DNA of 37,781 nt from Erysipelotrichaceae bacterium (GCA_021201655.1 JAJQEL010000036.1:26725-64505), one strand, 5' to 3'; shown: positions 16,933 to 25,402, counted from the first letter of the stretch. The notes: generated from the letters alone by a model not told the origin. A program made the numbers and translations.

Positions 16933-17898
16933 ATGATAGATGTGCAAAATTTAAGTAAGAATTTTGGTGATTTAGAGGTCATCAAGGATGTTTCTTTTCA
17001 TATTGATCAAGGAGATATATTTGGTATTATAGGACAAAGTGGGGCTGGGAAATCAACCCTTTTACGCTGTTTTAATGGTTTGGAACCATATCAAAAAGGG
17101 ACTGTCATCGTTGATGGTCATGATATCGGAAACTTATCAAAAAACGAATTGAATGAAGTTAGAAAAGAAATGGGTATGATTTTTCAAAGTTTTAACTTAT
17201 TAAATCGTTTGAATGTTTATGATAATGTGGCTTTACCATTACAATTCTGGAAATAAAAAAAGAATACACCTGAAAATAAAGCAAAGATAGAACATTTATT
17301 AGATTTAGTAGGATTAACAGATAAGGCGAAAAGTTATCCTAGGGAACTTTCAGGAGGCCAGCAACAACGTGTAGCCATAGCTAGGGCACTTGTTTTAGAT
17401 CCAAAAATATTATTATGTGATGAAGCAACTTCAGCACTGGATCCGATGATTACGAAAGATATATTATCTCTATTATTAAAGATTAATGAAGAAATGGGTA
17501 TTACGATTGTGGTTGTTACGCATCAAATGGAAGTAATTAAACAGATATGTAATAAAGTTGCATTTTTAAAGAATGGTAAGATTTTATCTGTTGGGAAACC
17601 TGAAGAATTATTTGTAGCACCAAATACAGAAATTCAAAAATTTGTGGGTGATGATGTAGAATTCTTACCTAAAGAGGGCACAAATATTAAATTATTCTTT
17701 ACTGATACAAATTCCTCATCACATACCATTACGGAATTAGCGCGTACATTAAATATTGATTTTGATATATGTCAGGGTAAATTAGAAACATTTAGAGCTG
17801 GTATTATGGGTTCTTTAATTATTAATGTTAATGATAGTGATAAAGAGAATGTTTTTACCTATTTAACAGAAAAAGAAGTATTATGGGAGAAAATATAA
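16933..17898 (+). pseudogene. metN: metN, methionine ABC transporter ATPase, interrupted by an in-frame TAA
   Basis: Read through, this is a complete MetN of about 321 aa: Walker A GQSGAGKST, Q-loop IFQSFNLL, signature LSGGQQQR, Walker B ILLCDEATSALDP, H-loop VVTHQ and a C-terminal NIL regulatory domain. The codon at 17254-17256, just after LQFWK, is TAA, immediately followed by a run of seven A. Both parts are in the same frame, so this is a nonsense change, not a frameshift. The first piece (107 aa) has Walker A only. The next ATG in frame (17446) lies after Walker B. Without readthrough or suppression the importer has no ATPase. metQ, msrA and metI are intact, so the change is recent or an error. 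Confidence 0.88.
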
Positions 17899-18534
17899 AT
17901 GAGTGAAATTATTTTAGAAGCCACTTATGAAACATTATATATGGTTATTGGATCAACATTTTTTGCGGTTGTTTTAGGCTTTATTCCTGCCATTATTTTA
18001 ACATTAACAGCTCCTGAAGGATTACGTCCTAATAAAGTGGTTTATCAAGTATTAGATGTGATAGTTAATGTTTTTCGTAGTTTTCCATTTGTTATATTAA
18101 TGGTATTAGTTATACCTTTAACCCGTGCTATTGCGGGTAAAGCTATTGGTACCACAGCTGCTTTAGTTCCACTTACAATTTCGGCTATTCCGTTTGTTGC
18201 GAGAGTATTAGAAAGTTCTTTAAGAGGTGTTGATCCAGGACTTATTGAAGCGGCAAAATCTTTTGGTGCGAGTGATTTTCAAATATTACGTCGTGTCTAT
18301 TTAAAAGAAGCTTTACCAAGTATTTTATCAGGTATTACTTTAACGATGATTAGTATTATTGGTTATAGTGCTATGGGCGGAGCTTTAGGTGCTGGTGGTC
18401 TTGGTGATGTGGCTATTCGTTATGGTTATCAGTCTTATAAGATGCCTTATTTAATTGTCACCAGTATTGTTTTAATTATTATTGTACAGATTATTCAAAG
18501 TATTGGAAATTACTTTTATAAGAAGCTATCTTAG
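17899..18534 (+). CDS. metI: MetI, methionine ABC transporter permease
   Basis: A 211-aa inner-membrane permease with about five helices. The EAA loop that docks to MetN is visible as EAAKSFGASDFQILRRVYL, followed by the usual LPSILSG. ALGAGGLGDVAIRYGY is typical of the MetI C-terminus. Its ATG directly follows the metN stop (0 nt gap). Last gene of the operon, followed by a terminator. Confidence 0.93.
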   Translation: MSEIILEATYETLYMVIGSTFFAVVLGFIPAIILTLTAPEGLRPNKVVYQVLDVIVNVFRSFPFVILMVLVIPLTRAIAGKAIGTTAALVPLTISAIPFVARVLESSLRGVDPGLIEAAKSFGASDFQILRRVYLKEALPSILSGITLTMISIIGYSAMGGALGAGGLGDVAIRYGYQSYKMPYLIVTSIVLIIIVQIIQSIGNYFYKKLS

Positions 18535-18556
18535 GAATACAACGTATTCCTTTTTT
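18533..18556 (+). terminator. Terminator of the metQ-msrA-metN-metI operon
   Basis: Perfect 8-bp stem AGGAATAC/GTATTCCT with an AAC loop and six T, overlapping the metI stop. Confidence 0.85.
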
Positions 18557-18557
18557 C

Positions 18558-18587
18558 TTGACTAAATGAATAACTATCATGTACAAT
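18558..18587 (+). promoter_or_regulatory. Promoter of the DUF3842/nickel/lar operon
   Basis: TTGACT (18558-18563) and TACAAT (18582-18587) are 18 nt apart, immediately after the metI terminator. Confidence 0.7.
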
Positions 18588-18599
18588 AAGAACGCGTTA

Positions 18600-18615
18600 G
18601 CATCGAAGACGATGC
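18600..18615 (+). promoter_or_regulatory. Leader hairpin before the DUF3842 Shine-Dalgarno
   Basis: Perfect 6-bp stem GCATCG/CGATGC with an AAGA loop, near the expected 5' end of the mRNA and 3 nt before AGGAGG. It may stabilise the transcript or influence translation. There is no T-run, so it is not a terminator. Confidence 0.5.
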
Positions 18616-18627
18616 ATAGGAGGAAGC

Positions 18628-19023
18628 ATGGATATATTAGTGGTTGATGGATTAGGTGGAGGCATTGGCAGAAGCATTGTTGAAGCTATCAAAAAAGAGT
18701 GTCCACAATATCATATTGTTGCTGTTGGTACCAATAGTGCAGCCAGTTCTAATATGAAAAAAGGTGGTGCTGATATTATCGCTACAGGAGAAAATGCAGT
18801 GGTATATAATGCCTCACATGTTACAATTATTGTTGGACCATTAGGCATTGTATTTGGTAATTCCATGCATGGCGAAATTACACCTGCTATGGCTAGTGCC
18901 ATTAGCTTAAGTGAAGCTAAAAAATATCTCTTACCTATATCAAAATGCAATGGTATTATTATAGGTGTTGAAGAAAAGAGTGTACAAGAGTACATTAATG
19001 AATTAGTGAATATATTACGATAA
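18628..19023 (+). CDS. DUF3842 family protein
   Basis: A 131-aa protein with a Rossmann-like start: DILVVDGLGGGIGRSIVEAI, a strand followed by a glycine-rich loop. Further on, VGPLGIVFGNSMHGEITPAMA is the most characteristic stretch. The biochemical function is unknown to me. It is the first gene of an operon with the nickel/cobalt ECF transporter and larBCE, so a role in metal or nickel-pincer metabolism is a reasonable inference. AGGAGG lies just before the ATG. Confidence 0.85.
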   Translation: MDILVVDGLGGGIGRSIVEAIKKECPQYHIVAVGTNSAASSNMKKGGADIIATGENAVVYNASHVTIIVGPLGIVFGNSMHGEITPAMASAISLSEAKKYLLPISKCNGIIIGVEEKSVQEYINELVNILR

Positions 19024-19083
19024 TCCCTGATACATGAAGTATGAGAAGAAGCTTAGGAAAGCTTTGAAAGGGGTTAAGAAAAA

Positions 19084-20082
19084 ATGAATGTTTTAATGCA
19101 CATGGCGGATGGATTAATATCTGTACCAGTAGGTTTTATTTTTATTGTTGTGGCAATTGTAGCTATTGGATATTCTTTAAAGAAGATTAATGAATCTCAG
19201 GATGATAAGAAGATTCCGATGATGGCGGTAATGGGCGCATTTGTGTTTGTTGCCCAAATGATTAACTTTACGATTCCAGCAACAGGTAGTAGTGGACATA
19301 TTGGTGGGGGTATTTTATTATGTCTTATTTTAGGACAATATCCAGCCTTTTTATCTTTATGTTCAGTTTTAATTATTCAATGTTTGTTTTTTGGTGATGG
19401 TGGGATGCTAGCACTTGGATGTAATATCTTTAATATGGGCTTGATTCCTTGTTTCATTGTATATCCATTGATTGTTAAACCATTATTAAGGAATCATTTA
19501 AGTTCATCTAGAATTGTTTTATCTAGTATGATTGGTGTCGTCATTGGTTTAGAATTAGGAGCGTTTTGTGTGGTTTTAGAAACATTGGCTAGTCAAATTA
19601 CTGAATTACCTTTTATGTTATTTGTAAGTTTGATGCTGCCGATTCATTTAGCTATAGGTATTGTCGAAAGCATCATTACTTCAGCAGTTGTATGTTATGT
19701 TTATAAAGAAAGTCCACAAATGATTGATTATGCTTTAGTAGATAAAAGCTTTAATATGAATTATAAAAAATTAATAGGTGTCTTTTTAGTATTGATAGTA
19801 CTCATTGGTGGTGGTTTATCATTATATGCTTCTTCATATCCTGATGGCTTAGAATGGTCAATTGGAGGTATTACAGGTAGTAGCGAGCTAGAAGCCAGTG
19901 GTGAAGTCAAAGAAGCTTTAGCTTCCATTCAAGAAACAACGTCATTTTTACCAGATTATAGTTTTTCTAATAGTGATAGTGTCTTAGGTACATCAACATC
20001 TGGTATTGTTGGTGGTGCTATGACAATCTTTGTATTGGGTGCAGTAGGATATATTTTCACAAGAAAGAGAAAAAATGTATAA
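19084..20082 (+). CDS. cbiM: CbiM/NikM-type metal ECF S-component fused to a PDGLE (NikN/CbiN) domain
   Basis: A 332-aa membrane protein. The N-terminal HMADGLIS motif supplies metal ligands in NikM/CbiM, and several helices follow. The C-terminal part contains PDGLEW, marking a fused NikN/CbiN domain, and a last membrane helix with a basic tail. The substrate is Ni or Co; larBCE in the same operon favours nickel. Start choice matters: AAAGGGG suits the ATG at 19084, but family members begin Met-His so that His2 can bind metal, which would put the start at 19096. It overlaps cbiQ by 8 nt. Confidence 0.88.
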   Translation: MNVLMHMADGLISVPVGFIFIVVAIVAIGYSLKKINESQDDKKIPMMAVMGAFVFVAQMINFTIPATGSSGHIGGGILLCLILGQYPAFLSLCSVLIIQCLFFGDGGMLALGCNIFNMGLIPCFIVYPLIVKPLLRNHLSSSRIVLSSMIGVVIGLELGAFCVVLETLASQITELPFMLFVSLMLPIHLAIGIVESIITSAVVCYVYKESPQMIDYALVDKSFNMNYKKLIGVFLVLIVLIGGGLSLYASSYPDGLEWSIGGITGSSELEASGEVKEALASIQETTSFLPDYSFSNSDSVLGTSTSGIVGGAMTIFVLGAVGYIFTRKRKNV

Positions 20083-20836
20083 ATTATTGAATACATTTAT
20101 GTCTATGAATGCTATTGATAATCATGCTTATCAACATACTATTATTCACCATTTACATCCTCTACTTAAAATGATTTGTACCTTTATTATGATTGTATTT
20201 ATCATAAGTACATACCAATTATTAGAACTTATCATATATACTTTAATAATTATAATCATAGCTCTACTATCACATATTTCCATAAAAAAACTTTTCAGTA
20301 GAAGTTTATTAGGTTTGCCATTTTCCTTATGCTTAGGTTTATCATTCCTTATCTTTGATCATAAAATTATATCATTTTATGGATTTATCATATATGAAGG
20401 TATCTTATTATTTATATTAGTGTTACTAAAAACAAGTTTATGTCTAATGATAACCTATATCCTCATTACCACAACACCCTTTGATCATCTAACATCCCAA
20501 CTCATACATATAAAAGTACCATCAACATTTGTTTTATCCCTTACGATGACATATCGATATATCTATACCTTATTAGATGAAGCTAAAACGATGAGCATGG
20601 CTTATTTACTAAGAAATCCCAATGTCCAAGGCATCAATATTAAAGATATGGGAAGCTTTGTAGGTCATTTATTGATTCATAGTATGAATGAAAGTCAGTA
20701 TGTTTATGAATGTATGTTATGTCGAGGCTATGATATTCAAAATAGTTATCAAAGATGCGAGAAGTTTGAAATAGATAATGTGTTTTTAATCATGATGTTT
20801 GTAAGTTTTATGGTGATAGTGAAGGTGATAATATGA
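20075..20836 (+). CDS. cbiQ: CbiQ/NikQ-type ECF transporter T-component
   Basis: A 253-aa membrane coupling protein. About five hydrophobic segments are followed by a cytoplasmic region with two Arg-containing motifs (AYLLRNP and MLCRGYD), the coupling helices that contact the ATPase. It lies between cbiMN and cbiO, overlapping the first by 8 nt and the second by 4 nt. Metal specificity resides in CbiM, not here. Confidence 0.88.
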   Translation: MYKLLNTFMSMNAIDNHAYQHTIIHHLHPLLKMICTFIMIVFIISTYQLLELIIYTLIIIIIALLSHISIKKLFSRSLLGLPFSLCLGLSFLIFDHKIISFYGFIIYEGILLFILVLLKTSLCLMITYILITTTPFDHLTSQLIHIKVPSTFVLSLTMTYRYIYTLLDEAKTMSMAYLLRNPNVQGINIKDMGSFVGHLLIHSMNESQYVYECMLCRGYDIQNSYQRCEKFEIDNVFLIMMFVSFMVIVKVII

Positions 20837-21542
20837 TAGAAATAAAGAATTTATCAGTAACTTATGAAGGCGATATACATGCCTTACATAATATTAATTT
20901 ATCAATGGGTGAAGGTTGTTATGTTATAGTAGGTCAAAATGGCAGTGGTAAATCAACATTACTTCAAACATTATTAGGACTAAATGAATTTAAAGGTGAA
21001 ATTGATATCGATCAAATACCTTTAAATAAAAATAATATAAAAAAATTAGACAAAAAGCAGGATTGGTTTTTCAAAACCCTGATCATCAATTATTTATGAG
21101 TAGTATTTATGATGATTTAGCCTTTGGTCTTATTAATCAAGGACTATCTCAAGATGAGATTCAACAACGTATTGAAGAAATATCAAAACAATTATCATTA
21201 GAAGCTTATCTCAATCGTTCTGTTCATAAATTATCAGGTGGACAAAAAAGAATGGCAGGCATTGCATCAGTATTAGTTATGAATCCTGATATATTATTAT
21301 TAGATGAACCAAGTTCTTTTCTAGATCCTAAAGGCAGAAGAACAGTGATTGAATTGTTAAAGTCATTAAATAAAACAATGATTATTGCTACACATGATTT
21401 AGATATGGCTTATGATATCGCTGATAAAGTGATATTACTTAATAACGGACAAATTATATGTTATGGAAATAAAGATATATTATTAGATAAACAACTGTTA
21501 GAGGATAATGGCTTAGAATTACCATATCGTTTTCAGAGGTGA
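20833..21542 (+). pseudogene. cbiO: cbiO, ECF transporter ATPase, frameshifted at an A7 tract (may be rescued by slippage)
   Basis: The first frame encodes Walker A (GQNGSGKST) and continues to a stop at 21097-21099. The rest, with Q-loop VFQNPDHQ, signature LSGGQKRMAG, Walker B ILLLDEPSSFLDP and H-loop ATHD, lies in the -1 frame up to 21542. The frames meet at seven A (21039-21045), read as ATA AAA AAA TTA, which is the slippery heptamer A AAA AAA. A -1 slip there, or one extra A in the transcript, gives IKKIRQKAGLVFQNPDHQ, exactly the expected family sequence, and a full 236-aa ATPase. A 5-bp hairpin (GGTTT/AAACC) lies about 20 nt downstream. Mutation or homopolymer sequencing error are alternatives. 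Confidence 0.87.
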
Positions 21543-21545
21543 AAT

Positions 21546-22286
21546 ATGAATACATTAGAAATATTAGAAAAAGTTAAAAACAATGAAATGGATATTTATG
21601 AAGCTGAAAAATTACTCAATAACACTTTAGATTATGCAACGATTGATTATGATAGAAAAAGAAGAACAGGTGTGGGCGAAGTTATTTATGGAGAAAGCAA
21701 AACAGTTGAACAATTAGAAGGTATTATTTCTCATATGTTAGAGCATCATCAAAAATCTATTCTAGCAACTCGTATTAGTCCACAAAAATATGAAGTATTA
21801 AAAGCAGAATTCCCTGATTTTCATTATGATGAATTATCACAGGTATTTTATTATCAAGATGAAGAGATAGAGTATAATAAAGGAAAAATTGCCGTTGTTT
21901 GTGCAGGTACAAGTGATTTACCAGTCGCTAACGAAGCAGCAATTACCGCAAGATTTCTAGGTAATGATGTTATTCAAATAAGTGATGTTGGAGTTGCAGG
22001 ATTGCATCGTTTGCTTTCACGTATGAATGATATAGGACAGGCTAATGTGATTATTGTGATTGCTGGGATGGAAGGCGCTTTAGCTTCAGTTATTGGTGGT
22101 TTGGTTGATAAACCAGTGATTGCCGTACCGACATCTATTGGTTATGGAGCTAATTTTCAAGGTTTATCTGCATTACTTTCGATGCTTAATAGTTGTGCGA
22201 GTGGGGTCAGTGTGGTCAATATTGATAATGGATTTGGAGCTGGATATATGGCTCATACAATTAATTGTTTAGGAGGAAAGAAGTAA
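21546..22286 (+). CDS. larB: LarB, nickel-pincer nucleotide biosynthesis carboxylase
   Basis: A 246-aa protein that carboxylates and hydrolyses nicotinic acid adenine dinucleotide, the first step of nickel-pincer nucleotide synthesis. The PurE-like C-terminal half is clear: VVCAGTSDLPVANEAA, SDVGVAGLHRL, VIAGMEGALASVIGG and PTSIGYGANFQG. It starts 3 nt after cbiO, with AGAGGTG upstream, and its stop overlaps the larC start (TAATG). Confidence 0.93.
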   Translation: MNTLEILEKVKNNEMDIYEAEKLLNNTLDYATIDYDRKRRTGVGEVIYGESKTVEQLEGIISHMLEHHQKSILATRISPQKYEVLKAEFPDFHYDELSQVFYYQDEEIEYNKGKIAVVCAGTSDLPVANEAAITARFLGNDVIQISDVGVAGLHRLLSRMNDIGQANVIIVIAGMEGALASVIGGLVDKPVIAVPTSIGYGANFQGLSALLSMLNSCASGVSVVNIDNGFGAGYMAHTINCLGGKK

Positions 22287-23452
22287 TGAAAGTATTATAT
22301 TTTGATTGTGCGAGTGGTATTAGTGGTAATATGACATTAGGTGCTTTATTAGAACTTACAGGTGATGAAGGTTACTTATTGAATGAACTCAATAAATTGC
22401 ATGTGGATGGTTATCATATCTATATTTCAAAAACAAAGAAAAATGGTATTACAGGTACATATGTTGATGTTCATTTAGAACATGATCATCATCATGAACA
22501 TCACCATCACCATGAACATCGTAATCTCTATGATGTCAATCACATTATTGATAGTAGCGATATTGATGAAGAAGTGAAAAATCTAGCGAAAAGAATCTTT
22601 TTAAGAGTGGCTAAAGCGGAAAGTAAGGTTCATAATGAGCCTTTAGAAAATGTGCATTTTCATGAAGTAGGTGCCATTGATTCGATTGTTGATATTGTGG
22701 GAACAGCTATTTTAATCAATAAAATCAAACCTGATAAAATCTATAGCAGTATTGTTAATGATGGATATGGTTTTATCGAATGTGCTCATGGAACAATCTC
22801 TGTACCAGTACCTGCTACTTGTGAGATTTTTGCCGATAGTGATGCCAAAACCCGACAAATTGACATTGATACCGAACTTGTTACACCAACTGGAGCGGCG
22901 ATTATTAGTGAACTTGCCTGCTCTTATGGCACTCAACCAACAATGAATATACAAAAAATAGGCTGGGGATGTGGCAGTAAAGATTTGAAAATCCCAAATG
23001 TTTTAAAAGTGATGTTAGGTGAAACAAATAATACTCATAAAACAATAACTGTATTAGAAACTAATATTGATGATTGTACTGGTGAAATATTGGGTTATAC
23101 TAGTGAACTATTGTTTGCCAACAAAGCTTTAGATGTCTTTTTTACACCCATCTATATGAAAAAGAATAGACCTGCTTATCGTTTAACAGTCAGTTGTAAA
23201 AATGAGGATGTTGATACTATTAAAGATATCATCTTTAATGAAACAACAACTATTGGTATTCGTATGCGTCAGGAACAACGCTTTGTCTTAAAAAGAGAAA
23301 TTATTGAAAAAGAAACAGAATTTGGCAAAATTCACTTTAAACGTATTTATTTCAATGATGAAATTCATGACTATCCTGAATACGAAGATTTAAAAGCTAT
23401 TGCTTCAAAAGAAAATATACCATTAAAAGAAATTCAGGAGAAAGTTAAATAA
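22286..23452 (+). CDS. larC: LarC, nickel-pincer cofactor cyclometallase
   Basis: A 388-aa CTP-dependent enzyme that inserts nickel into the pincer nucleotide. Visible: YFDCASGISGNM at the N-terminus, FHEVGAIDSIVDIVG, ELVTPTGAAI, and the C-terminal ETNIDDCTGEILGY. A histidine-rich loop at residues 63-78 has 11 His in 16 positions, likely for nickel handling. In Lactiplantibacillus plantarum larC is split into larC1/larC2 and joined by frameshifting; here it is one frame. The ATG at 22286 has GGAGG upstream; the longer frame from 22265 overlaps larB without support. Confidence 0.93.
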   Translation: MKVLYFDCASGISGNMTLGALLELTGDEGYLLNELNKLHVDGYHIYISKTKKNGITGTYVDVHLEHDHHHEHHHHHEHRNLYDVNHIIDSSDIDEEVKNLAKRIFLRVAKAESKVHNEPLENVHFHEVGAIDSIVDIVGTAILINKIKPDKIYSSIVNDGYGFIECAHGTISVPVPATCEIFADSDAKTRQIDIDTELVTPTGAAIISELACSYGTQPTMNIQKIGWGCGSKDLKIPNVLKVMLGETNNTHKTITVLETNIDDCTGEILGYTSELLFANKALDVFFTPIYMKKNRPAYRLTVSCKNEDVDTIKDIIFNETTTIGIRMRQEQRFVLKREIIEKETEFGKIHFKRIYFNDEIHDYPEYEDLKAIASKENIPLKEIQEKVK

Positions 23453-24240
23453 TGAGTAAAGAACGACAATTAGAAGAATATCTATTATCATTAAAAAGTG
23501 TAGCAGTTGCTTATTCATCAGGGGTTGATTCCACTTATCTTTTAAAAAAGGCACATGATGTCTTAGGCGATAAAGCTATTGCGATTACAGCATCTTCACC
23601 ATCTTTTCCTAAACATGAACTTGAAGAATCTATTTCTTTTTGTCAGCAGGAAAATATTAAACAGATTATTTTTGATACTAATGAACTCAATATTCCTGGC
23701 TTTGCACACAATCCTAAAAACAGATGTTATCTATGTAAGTATCATTTGTTTTCAAAAATTATGGAAATTGCCAAAGAAAATGGTATCAATGAAGTTATTG
23801 AAGGGTCAAATATGGATGATTTAGGTGATTATCGTCCTGGACTTCAAGCTATTCAAGAATTAAATGTAAAAAGCCCGCTAAGAGAAGTTAATCTTTATAA
23901 ACAGGAAATTAGAGATTTATCTAAACAACTCCATCTTCCTACTTGGGATAAACCATCTTTTGCTTGTCTAGCAAGTCGTTTTGTCTATGGTGAAACAATT
24001 ACCTTAGAAAAGCTGGAAATGGTTGAGAAAGCAGAACAGTTTTTAATTGATATGGGTTTTAAGCAATTACGTGTACGCATCCATGATAAAATGGCAAGAA
24101 TAGAAGTAGAGAGAGATGATATTATAAAAATAATAGAAAATAAAGATATTATTGATCAACAATTAAAAGCATATGGGTTTAATTATGTGACAGTTGATCT
24201 TCATGGATATGTTATGGGAAGTATGAATAAAGAAATATAG
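23452..24240 (+). CDS. larE: LarE, ATP-dependent sulfur insertase for the nickel-pincer cofactor
   Basis: A 262-aa PP-loop enzyme that adenylates the pincer precursor and adds sulfur. The PP-loop is YSSGVDS (Ser-Ser in place of the usual Ser-Gly). Cys92 and Cys95 (RCYLCK) and Cys172 (FACLASR) are present; Cys172 is near the position of the sacrificial cysteine of plantarum LarE. Three cysteines could instead hold an Fe-S cluster, as described for some LarE proteins; this is inference. It shares one base with the end of larC and ends the operon. Confidence 0.92.
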   Translation: MSKERQLEEYLLSLKSVAVAYSSGVDSTYLLKKAHDVLGDKAIAITASSPSFPKHELEESISFCQQENIKQIIFDTNELNIPGFAHNPKNRCYLCKYHLFSKIMEIAKENGINEVIEGSNMDDLGDYRPGLQAIQELNVKSPLREVNLYKQEIRDLSKQLHLPTWDKPSFACLASRFVYGETITLEKLEMVEKAEQFLIDMGFKQLRVRIHDKMARIEVERDDIIKIIENKDIIDQQLKAYGFNYVTVDLHGYVMGSMNKEI

Positions 24241-24241
24241 G

Positions 24242-24269
24242 TAGAATCAAATGATTCTATCTTTTTTTT
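24242..24269 (+). terminator. Terminator of the nickel/lar operon
   Basis: Perfect 8-bp stem TAGAATCA/TGATTCTA with an AA core (loop opens by a base pair or two), then eight T. Positions 24270-24390 after it hold nothing that I recognise. Confidence 0.85.
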
Positions 24270-24393
24270 AAGTATTATTATGAAATTACATTTTTCCAAA
24301 GGAAAAAATAACAATACATAACATAAATTCAAAGGAATATACGAAGAAGATAGCGAAAGAAATGAATTGTTATAAAATTAATTATCATATTCT

Positions 24394-24442
24394 TTGACAT
24401 AGAAGAATAATTATACTATAATCCCATTAAACCTATAGGAAA
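24394..24442 (+). promoter_or_regulatory. cysK promoter with a dyad operator at the start site
   Basis: TTGACA (24394-24399) and TATAAT (24417-24422) are 17 nt apart, a near-consensus promoter. AAACCTATAGGAAA (24429-24442) lies at about +1. Its reverse complement, TTTCCTATAGGTTT, matches the spacer sites at the metQ and metY promoters. Confidence 0.8.
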
Positions 24443-24469
24443 AATAAAAAATAAAGGAGATATAAGATT

Positions 24470-25402
24470 ATGGCTGATATTAAAAATGGTTTTGTTGATT
24501 TAGTAGGGAATACTCCTCTTGTACGTTTAAATAAGTTAGTAAAGAAAAATGGATTAGAAGCAGATATTTTAGCGAAGCTGGAATCTAGAAATCCAGCAGG
24601 ATCTGTAAAGGATAGAATTGCTAAAGAAATGATTTTAGATGCTTTAGATAAAGGTAAGATTAATGAAAATAGTGTATTGATTGAACCTACAAGTGGTAAT
24701 ACTGGTATTGGTTTAGCTGCAGTAGCGACTTCATTAGGTTTAAGAATTATTATTGTTATGCCTGATACGATGAGCGTAGAAAGAAGAAATATTATGAAAG
24801 CTTATGGCGCTGAACTTGTTTTAACATCAGGTAGTGAAGGCATGAAAGGTGCTATCGCAAAAGCTGATGAATTGGAAAAGACTATTGAAGGTGGATTTGT
24901 TGTAGGACAATTTGTCAATCCTGCTAATCCAGCTGCGCATTATAAGACAACTGGTCCTGAAATTTATGAACAAACAGATGGTAAGGTAGATTATTTGGTT
25001 TCTGGTGTTGGAACAGGTGGTACATTAACAGGTGCAGGAAAATATTTAAAAGAAAAGATTCCTGGTATTAAAGTGGTTGCTGTAGAACCACAAAGTTCAC
25101 CAGTGTTATCTGAAGGTAAAACAGGACCTCATAAGATTCAAGGTATTGGTGCTGGTTTTGTACCTGATACATTAGATACATCTGTATATGATGAAGTTAT
25201 TCCTGTATCAAATGAAGATGCTTTTGCTAGTGGTAAGGAAATAGGCAAGACAGAAGGTATTTTAGTAGGTATTTCTTCAGGAGCTGCTTTATATGCAGCT
25301 AAACTATTAGCGCAAAGACCTGAAAACAAAGGAAAGACAATTGTTGTGATCTTACCTGATGGTGGCGATAGATACTTCTCAACACCATTATTTCAGGAAT
25401 AA
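24470..25402 (+). CDS. cysK: Cysteine synthase A (O-acetylserine sulfhydrylase)
   Basis: A 310-aa PLP enzyme making cysteine from O-acetylserine and sulfide. The PLP lysine is Lys47 in GSVKDR, and the phosphate/substrate loop PTSGNTG lies at 73-79; GVGTGGTLTG is the second PLP-phosphate loop. Length is normal for CysK. AAAGGAG precedes the ATG. It is monocistronic, with a strong promoter and an operator-like dyad. In CymR-bearing Bacillota, CysK is also the co-repressor partner of CymR. Confidence 0.95.
   Translation: MADIKNGFVDLVGNTPLVRLNKLVKKNGLEADILAKLESRNPAGSVKDRIAKEMILDALDKGKINENSVLIEPTSGNTGIGLAAVATSLGLRIIIVMPDTMSVERRNIMKAYGAELVLTSGSEGMKGAIAKADELEKTIEGGFVVGQFVNPANPAAHYKTTGPEIYEQTDGKVDYLVSGVGTGGTLTGAGKYLKEKIPGIKVVAVEPQSSPVLSEGKTGPHKIQGIGAGFVPDTLDTSVYDEVIPVSNEDAFASGKEIGKTEGILVGISSGAALYAAKLLAQRPENKGKTIVVILPDGGDRYFSTPLFQE

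Noticed and set aside
17446-17898. Separate 150-aa ATPase gene starting at 17446
   Set aside because: It is the C-terminal part of metN after the stop; it lacks Walker A, the signature motif and a ribosome-binding site.
21063-21542. Independent gene starting at TTG 21063
   Set aside because: It begins in the middle of the Q-loop region and is the continuation of cbiO in the -1 frame.
22712-22954. Open frames on both strands inside larC
   Set aside because: They are shadows of a well-supported conserved gene and have no ribosome-binding sites.
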